In this document: positions 38,701 to 44,405 of the stretch, piece by piece
Numbering within the stretch: position 1 is the stretch's first letter
Layout of the letters: each line of letters begins with the position of its first letter
DNA from: a virus
Virus record (IMG/VR): IMGVR_UViG_3300043419_001406
Coordinates: 1-51,894 of that record
Length of the DNA stretch: 51,894 nucleotides
Strand: one strand, 5' to 3'
Notes under the pieces: model-generated
Databases searched by the model: none
The model's input: the letters and a program-made list of their open reading frames with translations, nothing else
What the model was told of the DNA's origin: nothing
Position numbers and translations under genes: made by a program

Positions 38701-41700
38701 GTACATCGCGGACCTCGGAGAGCAGGCTCTTGCCGCCGAACAGGCCGGCGACCTTCAAAAAGCCGACGCTGCTAGGAAGTTGCGAGATGCGGCGAAGCGA
38801 GTCGCAACCGTGAGGGAAGCCCTGTCGGGGGCCCCTTATGGCTCCGCTGGAAGCCACTTCGGCAACTACCTTCCGTCTGGAGATGTCACTCCTGCCGGTG
38901 GTGAGTATGAGATCGGTCACTACAGGTACTCGCTCAACCTAGCCCTGTCCGGACTTTCCGTGCCGCTGTTCGACAAGCCGGAAGCCCTGCTGATAGGCGC
39001 GAAGGAAGCCGGCCTGCCCATGGAGGTCAGGCTCGATAAGCTCGGATACCCCGTGATGATGCTCGAAGAGTTCCAATCCGACCTGTTCCAGAGGTACGGC
39101 GGAACCGGCGTCGTCGAGGAGGCTGATGCGTTCCTTCCTGCCAGCGCAGAAGAGGCCGTCAGGATGCAGTCGGTCCCGGCAATCAAGGAGAAGAAGGAAA
39201 GGATGGCCAGCCTCACGGCCATCAGGGACAACATGGCCAAGCACCTGCTTGAATCCCTGATGGATGTCACGGACGACAAGTCCTTCACCGACCTCACGAT
39301 AAGGCTTCAGCTCAACAACCTAGATTTGATGAACAAGATGTTCATCACGGCGAGCTGCCCGGGCCTGTTCCGCGGAACGGGAAGGTATGTCAAGACCCCC
39401 GAAACGCTGATAGCTTCGATCAAGAAGCAGGCCGGCTTCACCCTGCCCGAGCGCATGCTCGTGGTCGAGCCGGACGTCGAGCTCATCAAGATAGGCATGG
39501 GCGGAGAGCTTTCCGAAGCCTCATGGCAGAAGGTTTCCGACAGGATGATCCGGAACATGAGGTCCGCCGAGGACGTCCATGTCCTGTTCCGCGAGGGCGG
39601 CATGAACATGGATCAGATCGTTCAGGCCGTAATGAGGCACCCGCGCAGGAGCCTTGAACAGTCGATGAGGTCCATATCCCAGCTGATGGCCAAGGCCAAC
39701 ACGGACATGCTCTCTGAGAATTACCTCCTGAAAATCCTGCCCAACGTCGAAAACGCCCCCAATGGAGACCTTAAGCAGCTCTTGTTGGGCCTCGCCGAAA
39801 GGATACAACAGCGTGGAACCTCAGGAGGAGCAGAAGGGTCGGCGAACCTTCTCGCCGCCCAGCTGGCCGCCATGGTGCTTCTGGACGAGAAGTACGTCTT
39901 GGACATATCGAAGGCGGTGCAGGACGGATCCAAGATCGACTATGAAGCCGTCGCTAGGAGGACCCTTGAGACCATCAGGGCCAAGTTCGCCGACAGCCGT
40001 TCGTTCAACGGAAAGACCGTCCTGACGGCCTTTGAGGTCATGCTCATGCAGGCTTCTGAGCCCAAGCCGTTCCTCGGCGCGGAAAATAACTTCTCCGCTG
40101 GCACGGGAATAGGCCACGCCGAGCTCGGAAGCCTTATCGCTGCGGCTGAAATACCGGAAGCGGATCTGGCCGACGTCGAGAACATCTCCATCAACCAGCT
40201 CAACGAGTACCTCGGCCTCACGATGCGTCAGAGGGAAAGGATGGTCGGAGAGATAGCCGAATCGATATCCATGGGCGGAGACCTTTCCAAGAAGGCCATC
40301 TACATAAGCAGGGGCCCGAGCGTCGACGACGTCGGACCGCAGAGGTCTTACGTCACCATACGCACCACGAACTTGGAGCCCATGCAGCTCGCGAACAGGG
40401 TCGTGCTTGAGATGCTCAAGGCCAAGAAGGAAGGCCGTGCGATAAGGTCGATAGTCGTCGCGGACTACAACCGGTACTCCGGAACTCAGGCCGGCGCGTT
40501 CGTCCGATCCATATCGGAGCTGTTCGTCGCCATGGCCAAGAAGGAGTCCCTTACTCCTGAGATCGATAAGCTCGGATCCGAGATAGCGGAGCTGTCCAAG
40601 GGCGTACCCGAGATAGGGTCGCTCAAGGGCGCGCAGAAGCACGGGTCGAGCGCCGTCCTCCCGAACAGCCTCCCTCTGGTGGACATCAACGGATACAAGT
40701 CGGCCCACCTGTCCATGGCTGTCATCGATTCGATGAACCACGGGATGAGGGGCGTAGGCCTTTACGACGCCTCGTTCCAGCTGGAGCGCGGTCACGGACT
40801 CGATAATGATCCGACCACCTACATAGGCTTCGGTAAGAACAACAGGTATGTGTTCGCCCTAGATGACAAGCTGGCGTTCAAGCCGATCCAAGCGCTCCTC
40901 TACACCTATGAGAAGCTCTTGGGCGAATACAACGGTCAGGACGGGCCTCATGGAGGCTTCCTCTATAGGCTGGCCAACTTGGACGAAGAAGACGTGATCC
41001 GCCTCAAGTCCGGCAGCACGATAGATCATAACGGCGTCACGGGCACCCTCGGCAAGCACATGGCCATCTTCATGAAGGACATGAGCGAAAGGATCCCGGA
41101 CGGAATGGTGGAAACCATCAAGACGTCCTATGACACCAACGTGTCCTTCGAGATGGGAGGAAGGCTTCTCAGCAGGTTCGAGCAAAGCATCGACAAGAGC
41201 CTCAAGCGCAACCTGACGTCATCCCTTTCGGGCCCGGCGTTCGTAGGAGGCAAGAAGGTCGAGAACGTGCTCTGGGAGGGCGGAACCAAGTTCAACGCCA
41301 ACGCGATGAAGGATTCCGTGCTAACCCTGATGCCGGCCCAAGCGCACGGTAGCGCCGGCTGGGGCTATCTGACCAACTACGGACTTCCCGGATGGAAAGT
41401 TGACCTCATGATGACGGGCGCGTCCCGTGCATTCAGGGACAACTACAGCCTCGACGCCTTCGACAGGCCTAAGTTCGAGGTCAGGGGGAGCAACATGGTC
41501 CTTCTGGATCCGAAGACCGGAAGGGAGCTCGTCACGGTCGATGTCACCAGCGAGCAAGGCATGCGGATATTCCGCGAGAAGTACCTGCAAGCCAGCAAGT
41601 ATCGCGGAGGAAATTGGGCGATAAGGGCGTTCATGAAGGAGTGGGGAGCCGCCGGCGCCTACATAGACACGACCGTCCTTGCGGACCTTCCTAATTACCG

Positions 41701-43018
41701 AGGCGAAGTCTCCGGCTACAAGCTGGACGTCGATAGCGGAATGCCCAGCTACATATCCAACCTGTCCGCGCTGAGCAGGCAGAACGACGATCCTCGTGTT
41801 TCCGCGATCATAAGGGCCACCCAAGAAGGCAAGCTCAGCCCTGAAGGCTTCAATAATCCTCCCGGATTCGGAGGCTTCAGGATTTCGCCCCAAGAAGGCG
41901 GCATGATAATCGGTCAGGCCGGAGGCTCCTATAATCCGGAAACCCCGATATCGTCGTCGGGCAACTACATAAACGCCGAAAGCGAGCCGGGCGCCGGATC
42001 ATTCAGGGGCCAGCAGCTTTCCGCCGAAAGGTCCGAAGCTCAGCCCACGGCGTCGTCGCTCACCCAAAATGGGGCGGTTCATCCGGCCGTATACGCCGCC
42101 GTGCTCGGCGGAGGAGTTGCCACCCCCGAGGCCGTGGCCAGCATGATAATCAAGATGAGGAACACCACCGTCACCACGATGGTCCATACCCCCGAGATGC
42201 GGACCAAGGAGCACGAGCTCGCGTTCAGGACGAAGGTGTCGTCTGGCATACACCTGCTGATGGCTTCCGGCCGGAAGGCTGAGCCCGGCAAGCCTGTCGA
42301 CCCGAACATCATCTCCGCCTTGGCCCAGCTTGCTGAAAAAGTCGAGGCCATGGGCCAGCTGAGCAACAGGCGCAGGTCTGAAAGCGTCGAAGACACCCGA
42401 TACAGGGACCTGAGGGATAACACCCCCATCACCTACGCGGACAACCTGATGGTCGACAGGTCGCAGCTGCCTAAGCTCCCTATGGCCGAGAAGCCCGCTG
42501 AGATCGATCCCAACGACAAGCGCTTCAGGATCTACGACAGGGACAAGGCCGTTGGGCTGCTCAAGGCCGGCCACTCGGATCTTGAGGTCGCGAAGCACAT
42601 GGGCGTCTCTAGGACCTTGATCGTACTCCTAAGGGCCAAAGAAGGCATAGCTCCCCTGCCGGAAGGCAGTCCGAGCAAGAGAGACCGCCGGGCGGTTCAT
42701 AAGCTTGGCGAAGAAGAAATCGTCAAGCGGATGGATGCCGTCGTCGAAGGCCTGAAGTCCAATCAGGGCACGGCGACCGAGCTCATCAGGAAGACCAACC
42801 TGACTGATTCCAAGCGCCAGCATGGCGGGTGGAAGAAGGTAAGGGATTATGTCGAGAGCAAGGGCGTTCCTAAGCCCAAGCGTCGCAGCCCAAAGAAGGT
42901 CGATCCTTCGCCTTCTGACAGCCTCAGCGACCCGACCCATGAAGCTCAGGTCAAGAAGCCTTCCAACCAATCAGATCTCATGAAACGCGAACAACTAGAA
43001 GGGGACATGAATGGATAA
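23708..43018 (+). CDS. Giant polyvalent protein (6,436 aa), probably packaged in the virion
   Basis: One uninterrupted frame of 19.3 kb, about 40% of the unit genome. The likely role, by analogy with phage large polyvalent proteins and ejected core proteins, is delivery into the cell with the DNA to disarm or take over the host. Visible parts: acidic N-terminus (1-60); Gly/Ala-rich membrane-active-looking region (about 230-470); HEVAH (622-626) with a possible third ligand E741/E742; a small beta module (about 1208-1243); a second HEVQH (2392-2396) after an YPQLPEMKV block typical of polyvalent-protein metallopeptidases; an EEFQSD site (5120-5125) with matching C-terminal blocks at about 5662-5700; a further beta module (about 5923); a helix-turn-helix (about 6283-6312); and a basic tail. 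A short LLM-type motif recurs at 878, 1277, 2199, 2757, 4614 and 6182. AGG and ATA codons are frequent. No RNA polymerase motif was seen. Confidence 0.85.
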   Translation: MEPTEPTQPQTPEDRDAQIKRDIIAGLQSGGMDLRAAPAFNFEEEEKPDVAAQTDPSLLTGKDIYEYMQMNRKARFSHDEMGRKSFRMMMEYMDTKKSDFMGSAENALSTMVEELGGLADAPLNPVKFAASTAEGAAKGIQDMYGIFAQSEDPGSWGFKLKSYFMRLAGKDDGDVDSQIRQFHEARDFNNRSYEHMEGKGTILGDYMPEGWRKTYEGLVDSKFATAMSYAVLDIPEWFFSAGSSTPSTALKLAATGAAKSRQATWAARAVERLGGYGTNLLGKNLDLAAGKSLEAAGTIIRAPFKAIYGSSAAAAQLAGDYAGNAVRNASTAAAVEMGAEIVGNGIRHPAMGFMRSIGLEALGELAQTAGADIVDRALGKAMVKPDAIGMTTLERLASGTARGAETMSREAQMLAVGLNASVGWSTSMSSSALKAMFRDGLIGAGIGYYNSREEGAGAGVGMGVAWGGLSGTVRHMGAYTRFQHQDQLLVDNFKGYGIEAFRRVLGTTGYESAKRFTEHVESFGDLRTSAIEMAHLQTLIAHEGNLMGVGNVNFYFGDVSKNPSELMQVLVDMKMPASEIVKTIEGVKNNPGMMADFKDVNNANKKVLILNSEQYRPTTGRHEVAHLLLRSVAEANGDMELIGDAAGNKFKIFRPNYLLNLLGASKDMGAMPDKAWNAMIQSYTALYAMATEGLDEAGAKARGMQMANAVETYREAYNNGQLKLQDPDVAYFVAQISRVAEEAFAYYQGGLSNVLPVDQYTKDPAARNMLRAWAENRAARKNSLIMADLELAGVEIRSRLTNPDGSPKLFSDQKDAHGNPIPVFDSFLFDDGKMLRTPGMDSWIDMVMRQAYSKGEVLTSTMDPFRQEALAKSAGKTHLFSSVAGGGMRLKSPKELDEMSSEQAKKILGAAGSVPEDVRPFVEVDQEGATKIKLESIGAEALEAIRQSGAFTKQEWDAIAGMINIVQRNRQGSMHNNVLNATLLAHTMQVRKGASVIRLTGKDVPVTYRSFVPLSVEVYVKTHDAQGNPLRSPKGGVLIHSLDIAAENRRLQRVFKRADVQQLFGGDFDKFVKTFNAYVINQSGLNGARVPTADLLRPIYGPDAERVRDILYEAFGGRKTKDSAWINEPGNGYRGGADDPNRPFFTMRFDTMADIQVQPTAWNPYSRVPFFPYIHNVAYEGITKNFQLSGFAASPLANGGMMLRNRQGFEIYESKKGYTLFDPFGIKVGVFKTAAKAMKKAAKDAGELDEADTIPGNSTFHTPEGPSEMEPSAYLSSTMMLGGRSGQIAAKLSAGRSARGMSPVEYVAALARTNPKASFDASPVSSSSSPNVFHPTNNAGVGLVNLPPIVAPDGTVIIDKAVPKKFIRMDEAFGSAALNLDGIDIPAEQAILSADGTTPTAMPGGDMINIAMSFSPAHVRGLVSLHGLDFANAAFSNRAATSLVVATAVRNGSIPIPSTSGAGNASHAMALASLMGQRDASGTSIHEGYVDDFVSKKQIDVLGDMATKVAGGNVGAYDLDKIGNYKDQKPNPAFLKSALSIRATFGTLDWAKGIVKSVQSGKTPSTAQVAAARAILSAVEGKATQTGSPARMQLTRVANLDFARAYTEAKMVYGTEQNAPLAGGAAGGQWIFSAPDNPDHVIMFNDAMVDLSDVDPSVSSYQAALVVREIEAHHAKFMQAVKASGSKIPVFDEGSVRTSWISGLNDLIPGLSDAFTDIIINPKRSPRPSARVQTFLDAWRDSANRTASNGGIFKKTVIGKFGTNGKLELAKTGSKIGFAWMSLDNVNDPDVDNVLTHRSIYEGIEDAINRHAVGDPNAIVDAAVLYGVISSLTSDGNPFFHLIKPTYERTLAGGVKDTFNRTTFSSVRDQRYGKYNTSAGYPSRPYSKPATSIYDLPASRAYVTKRSTKALKAADASAPMYLEASVNSADPSRYRSVARDNAIIGSSISPIVVRTKGTNPVLQGGAASMVVHSKSASVMWYAGTKNPGHMTMIPESLGADNLITGGTVMDPAGQTSSPAFLSIAMESMDAAGNFDFSKKIARVDKDVGEWLGMYSNLGNNSRNFVDQITKSIREGLDQAAGDTDKVGLVYASLTKALIDVGVSHDQAMFAERMIIERIKLQDAVRSSGVGSAEALNSLASISDAILQSEEARAGGPRIGGLSKNKIESYTAMLKEYRKTGEFQLGSKEVAKGKTIEGDNLLMLSGRKAEAYLSKERKEMLIAMGLMGKLKDSAGNIHTYFEISDARAKLNTATFANGLAGVLTEGLPDAEAAIEGALLSRIGRANTVDLQSLIDNFNSRNLKLKDLLIHDELYALYPQLPEMKVTCTRGLGASFNPAGDKGFQIGVDNLLRQEYASRLDIDSSSARAGEGMGHEGHGEFPSYEELLRDTLLHEVQHAIQNAEDWRDIAFQADAGIRSMTTDPTAPVFSDAQNPSGYLTPFYVGAAKALGSDENIGIMGPFEDDGTLSSDVVRILKKHFADHDKLANVVIRNTGAAGIRESIGYAGTDDVVRAIKAIIESPLAKTLVADEIPSVVRIAERYATAIDLFEFALSNRASEFDDTARANMAAKLRANRVAVMNMRAAAMASLERVKEGSDPLVEASALAGVVRDLQPSMIIKDPSLSILAKDVVGNMDYLTYVQEVAVRPLTRSLSKLALAAHNGPSSLSPLQANLRIAEVVHGLMGALYMQDPMEISARETEARSKMSLEQLAKLPRKTTEDIVKMPEALRIGLFARSVAMSDMGMEMSPGMFDEFKNDNLLMIGGSKGSQKLSSEVLTSQSAVYELGLRYMARASLLSHLIKPDDIIKRANELAYKSRGWKITPEGKAVYVVSEGLLSISREGVSGRDVVFNLMNTLDTTAGQPRRDRAIRNDTDQRIQRIEAGKNKDARSRAMSGIVGPNPENLSLQDIEKMGSAFGRVADAEYYRDNDSSGDAGVLFAAGLSKDGTSVTIEDIADAIGAAIKVESEMTMGSPALDAVMSSNFPDFFLGENLVQMLRTAGVDEQSILSSRADEISKSFANKRVSKSEVADLMAIMHDVPFADYANDVTNREQVLMSVGKLDEELPEKIRAAYFEDGDMGKFIRSTVHTILNSRTTSGDEPLKYMFDSDTALSGGSGIMRLHNVVTTVITQHWNMIEGLYNLTGNRSVAEKLLKRLTDRYPTARDVSPSFHSNRVVFQKSVTMAGGGIDRDTAANMMRKAFTNRLSKLLMALTPLAERVAELSRADETTATLKLLEHIYGKVIDETLQHVERMRMSADDSGGVISGYSALVGRHIGMGGGSYSITDKSRATFQKLAERTLGGTRVSRMSGTLPLVGLYGGATHLMRLSSRVDNVFMSTAGVALQGQGGFVSDSGRSSNLISNQTAGETELRLMLESRPDVTRILEESADLADEADLTAARLIVSKMGDMVTAGSEDMVENHAPMIVSVMRAHRRLRQMAKGVMAAIDTQGNYLGVGSQLRPSKMISYYGNVFLSDQTAALINKTIADDQVGMELTLHHLQDQREKATALLELMRSIEDQPGILQNFGTIMTESFGDTYHTAADVNNARRLTNLSTLRTYVPKDGEKRLVITSAHESLMSAAEEKDITILSGMDTTSMNSPAFASGRYAANDYTVSANLFGDMPGEPIGTALERTSSVLAKALDTSQMRDIQFADQVARTMRSFKGQTSMSYKQNSIGRSMIHVAGGGFGLYGAADQLSKSNDAKLRALGEALRSFDHEVGVDYETDLASSLLAGLMVPLLKRLSDRESLYDAKADIAFLVDAFSKDKANWSGNLDDFVLSCQNAMSRSNGIGIRRLGQYMSVRFSSADWQGMARAAGAVMFDRHISLGLATKFTADEIKAIRREYMKTLASNKADTPEYESYHRQRSQAGELPYTREVLLEEGQGLSKGTKISESKSALYAMNNLIEQVLGTSDHGSGSALFFAVLGGLTDHEGVKHSPAAIKTDDGWKVAPSGFSQNADSSARDIAYGSVTADEVFVEGPSGFSEASGASIYEKGSLFSSGEVMTADRGGIAMALMTHPEMESYLSVVRSQGVPVTTSFKPARHPRLTKDIVRTHIRKSIAARLRDSGTDVIEIQPASMSLSYRAPSAAMLIGMRGMDTIKEAVKDWNGSGIRSIDRSIQYKTGTQKGNYIAAGEKGLSLVEGMYGDIGAMAESRPSRGFSWTRAANGDILVNISGDHLGYKLDARGQGKKMGFGFSLTEGVGFDGTRGIFIPAKGGVQSAIRHIMGTYGHFMGDAYDTGSSSMKAAYIRADERMGGRIHRSRIDGAGKDIAIAAKEVVSPSVGPKTDLTRAASRLALGQSAGYVTIRIPANSNMETIRQMLLTAHMDPTITPNYGLAANTGRLDNITLHEMSVGNGGIMSPIQDQSGSYSRSIKHKIRTEGNSILDSDQDAKSLIDSLTRIKSQIDPHVVEDIELLVAKIVGKESGYFLPDAERKLALDGDTGMAIASLFPGREDLLKYSWDAKARHGIKVWKRTGPKGDANFRAHVVQFDTPVSISPEGGLQISKTAFAFKTAAEAEQYANQVSRMMSGAEMVKALADGDIEVVDRPDLAKANDDFIGDVEPRKLSMLGEEGIVQSENGYTVGDLDSVFDKKTASQMSKVLGSRKHVRFKSSNLLMIGSRSMDELESLVKSKLNFGLPKGPIRFASKAMNAISRGLDNHKRHRDVMSGADWFAFMKTNGVSGEEIRQSGLGQLFSTSLETPLSRMDVAEFLAAMMPNLVKNDFKFSPYQRAIEAMTMDIPSSPQNPAPAFLQSSGWHVPYIQNAAIQTVANMKMSIDAVRGPVSELSNRLKAAVDANNEPAVAKLKAAINVISDALISAAGRLGIPEDRVVDMMRGGLGMADVVEAMNEQLKQRLREATSETSTSSDIAKLANDLDFTGVESVRQKYNDEVAKMMKDAALLEALSGVAPEIYAPLRLMKHGWIGATNPSLGALSTTIGGSGEIPKNMWFGSGYTELMGQTLGTRKEGWATYSTGKQETGTNTAVQYYSPAIRDQISQYIADLGEQALAAEQAGDLQKADAARKLRDAAKRVATVREALSGAPYGSAGSHFGNYLPSGDVTPAGGEYEIGHYRYSLNLALSGLSVPLFDKPEALLIGAKEAGLPMEVRLDKLGYPVMMLEEFQSDLFQRYGGTGVVEEADAFLPASAEEAVRMQSVPAIKEKKERMASLTAIRDNMAKHLLESLMDVTDDKSFTDLTIRLQLNNLDLMNKMFITASCPGLFRGTGRYVKTPETLIASIKKQAGFTLPERMLVVEPDVELIKIGMGGELSEASWQKVSDRMIRNMRSAEDVHVLFREGGMNMDQIVQAVMRHPRRSLEQSMRSISQLMAKANTDMLSENYLLKILPNVENAPNGDLKQLLLGLAERIQQRGTSGGAEGSANLLAAQLAAMVLLDEKYVLDISKAVQDGSKIDYEAVARRTLETIRAKFADSRSFNGKTVLTAFEVMLMQASEPKPFLGAENNFSAGTGIGHAELGSLIAAAEIPEADLADVENISINQLNEYLGLTMRQRERMVGEIAESISMGGDLSKKAIYISRGPSVDDVGPQRSYVTIRTTNLEPMQLANRVVLEMLKAKKEGRAIRSIVVADYNRYSGTQAGAFVRSISELFVAMAKKESLTPEIDKLGSEIAELSKGVPEIGSLKGAQKHGSSAVLPNSLPLVDINGYKSAHLSMAVIDSMNHGMRGVGLYDASFQLERGHGLDNDPTTYIGFGKNNRYVFALDDKLAFKPIQALLYTYEKLLGEYNGQDGPHGGFLYRLANLDEEDVIRLKSGSTIDHNGVTGTLGKHMAIFMKDMSERIPDGMVETIKTSYDTNVSFEMGGRLLSRFEQSIDKSLKRNLTSSLSGPAFVGGKKVENVLWEGGTKFNANAMKDSVLTLMPAQAHGSAGWGYLTNYGLPGWKVDLMMTGASRAFRDNYSLDAFDRPKFEVRGSNMVLLDPKTGRELVTVDVTSEQGMRIFREKYLQASKYRGGNWAIRAFMKEWGAAGAYIDTTVLADLPNYRGEVSGYKLDVDSGMPSYISNLSALSRQNDDPRVSAIIRATQEGKLSPEGFNNPPGFGGFRISPQEGGMIIGQAGGSYNPETPISSSGNYINAESEPGAGSFRGQQLSAERSEAQPTASSLTQNGAVHPAVYAAVLGGGVATPEAVASMIIKMRNTTVTTMVHTPEMRTKEHELAFRTKVSSGIHLLMASGRKAEPGKPVDPNIISALAQLAEKVEAMGQLSNRRRSESVEDTRYRDLRDNTPITYADNLMVDRSQLPKLPMAEKPAEIDPNDKRFRIYDRDKAVGLLKAGHSDLEVAKHMGVSRTLIVLLRAKEGIAPLPEGSPSKRDRRAVHKLGEEEIVKRMDAVVEGLKSNQGTATELIRKTNLTDSKRQHGGWKKVRDYVESKGVPKPKRRSPKKVDPSPSDSLSDPTHEAQVKKPSNQSDLMKREQLEGDMNG

Positions 43019-43355
43019 CCCAGCAGACAAGGCAGATGCCGTGTTCGTAAAAGACGCGGTAATCTCAGGCATATTAGGGGGAGCCGCCATGGGTGCCCGA
43101 ATACTCCTCAGCCCCGAGCCGCTATCGCTGGCTTGGATAATCCGCCGGGCGGCGGCCGCCATGATAACGGCGGCCATCGTCGGGCTCGTCGCACAGGACT
43201 ACATACAGAGCAAGGGAGCCCTGTACGCATCGATCGGAGCGGCCGGAGCAGTAGCCCCGGAGCTCATGGAATACCTCATACGCTACGTCCGCGCTCGCGG
43301 CGAAAAGGAACTCCAACATGCGACACGAACCAAACAAAAGAAACGACGAAAGTAA
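43011..43355 (+). CDS. Holin candidate (114 aa)
   Basis: Small membrane protein with two or three hydrophobic segments (AVISGILGGAAMGARILLS; AAAAMITAAIVGLVAQDYIQ; LYASIGAAGAVAPELMEYLI) and a highly basic C-terminus (RTKQKKRRK). This is the layout of phage holins that permeabilise the inner membrane at lysis. It overlaps the end of the giant gene by eight bases and the start of the next membrane-protein gene by 38, so lysis timing would be tied to late expression. Confidence 0.65.
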   Translation: MDNPADKADAVFVKDAVISGILGGAAMGARILLSPEPLSLAWIIRRAAAAMITAAIVGLVAQDYIQSKGALYASIGAAGAVAPELMEYLIRYVRARGEKELQHATRTKQKKRRK

Positions 43356-44346
43356 CCTTCTATGGGCTACTACGATAATTCTATCAATGGCCGCATCCTG
43401 CGCGGCCTATACCAGCTATGTCGTGCAATCGGTATTAAACTCCCTGAGGTCGACGGAGGCCATGGTCGTCCTTCTGACGCCGGACGGAATCGCAAGCGAC
43501 GACAAGAATCTGGAGCGAAACCTGAACGCCGCGCAAAGAGCCCTCGAAACAAGCGCCGACCTGTCGCTCGCCCTGACCATAGCCTGCGCGATCGTCGCAT
43601 CAGGCCTGATAACCCGCGTCGTTAGGTCCATGAGGTCCGTGCCCGTCATCGTGGCCGTCCTGCTTCTCGCAGGCTGTTCAAGCCGCAGGGAGAAGCTCCC
43701 AGAAGCACAGCCCGCACCCAAGGGAGCGGAGCTCGAAAGGGTCGGCAAAGATTTGGATGTCATCGACTCTCGGGTTGCCGCGGCCGTAAGTGTGGCTCGG
43801 GAGGCTAACACGGCGGGCAAGCCGGCCGTCGTCGAGTCTGAGCTGTCGGTGGCATCCTCCTTCCTGCCTAAGGCCACGGAGGGCGATCTAGCCTACGCGC
43901 GCCAGCGTTCGGAGAAAGCCACGCCGGCCGAGTACGAAGCCCAGCGCAAGAAGGCGGCCGAGAAGCAGAAGGCCCTCGAAGCCGAATGGGCCAACCTTGA
44001 GAAGCAGGCCGCGGCCAGCAAGGCCGCCCTAGTGGCGAGGGACGCCCGCATCGTCGAGCTTGTCGCCGAGCTGGACAGGGCGAAGAAGGACGCGGCATCC
44101 CAGCTATGGACCATGGCCGGCATAGCCATGGCGGCCCTTGGCGGGCTATGCGTGGCGTTCGTAGGCCCGAAGAAGGGCCTGCCCCTCATCGTGTGCGGAG
44201 CAGCCATGGGAGCCGTGCCGTTCGTGATAGACTCGGCCTACTTCACCTATGTGATGGCCGGTACGCTCGGGTGCCTATCGCTCCTGCTGGTCTGGTACGC
44301 TTGGGATTGGGTTCGTGACAGGGTCAAGGGCGGCGGTACGGCTTGA
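43318..44346 (+). CDS. Membrane protein with an internal lipobox, possible spanin-type protein (342 aa)
   Basis: Hydrophobic segments lie near residues 14-35 and 84-104. An internal methionine (M105, codon at 43630) is followed by a perfect lipoprotein signal, VPVIVAVLLLAGCSS. Beyond it is a charged coiled coil (about 130-250: AEKQKALEAEWANLEKQ), then three hydrophobic segments at the C-terminus. Taken from M105, the product would be a lipoprotein with a coiled coil, as in spanin systems; taken whole, it is a multi-span membrane protein. Two products from one frame, or a fusion, are both possible. It is the last gene of the late unit, overlapping the holin gene. Confidence 0.6.
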   Translation: MRHEPNKRNDESNLLWATTIILSMAASCAAYTSYVVQSVLNSLRSTEAMVVLLTPDGIASDDKNLERNLNAAQRALETSADLSLALTIACAIVASGLITRVVRSMRSVPVIVAVLLLAGCSSRREKLPEAQPAPKGAELERVGKDLDVIDSRVAAAVSVAREANTAGKPAVVESELSVASSFLPKATEGDLAYARQRSEKATPAEYEAQRKKAAEKQKALEAEWANLEKQAAASKAALVARDARIVELVAELDRAKKDAASQLWTMAGIAMAALGGLCVAFVGPKKGLPLIVCGAAMGAVPFVIDSAYFTYVMAGTLGCLSLLLVWYAWDWVRDRVKGGGTA

Positions 44347-44370
44347 CTCAAGGCGACCCCGCGCGATCAT

Positions 44371-44405
44371 CTTAATCGAGGCGTCGTTGTTGTCGTCTCA
44401 TTAAG
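44371..44405 (+). terminator. Hairpin after the late operon
   Basis: CTTAATcGAG pairs with CTCATTAAG around an 16-base internal part, starting 25 bases after the last late gene. No T-tract follows, so it may be an RNA-stabilising 3' structure rather than an intrinsic terminator. The rest of the 150-base gap contains only the two hairpins listed next. Confidence 0.35.

Noticed and set aside
23708-43018. N4-type virion RNA polymerase as the identity of the giant protein
   Set aside because: I looked for T7/N4 polymerase motifs (catalytic aspartates, a K...YG helix) and found none. The visible modules point to a polyvalent protein instead.
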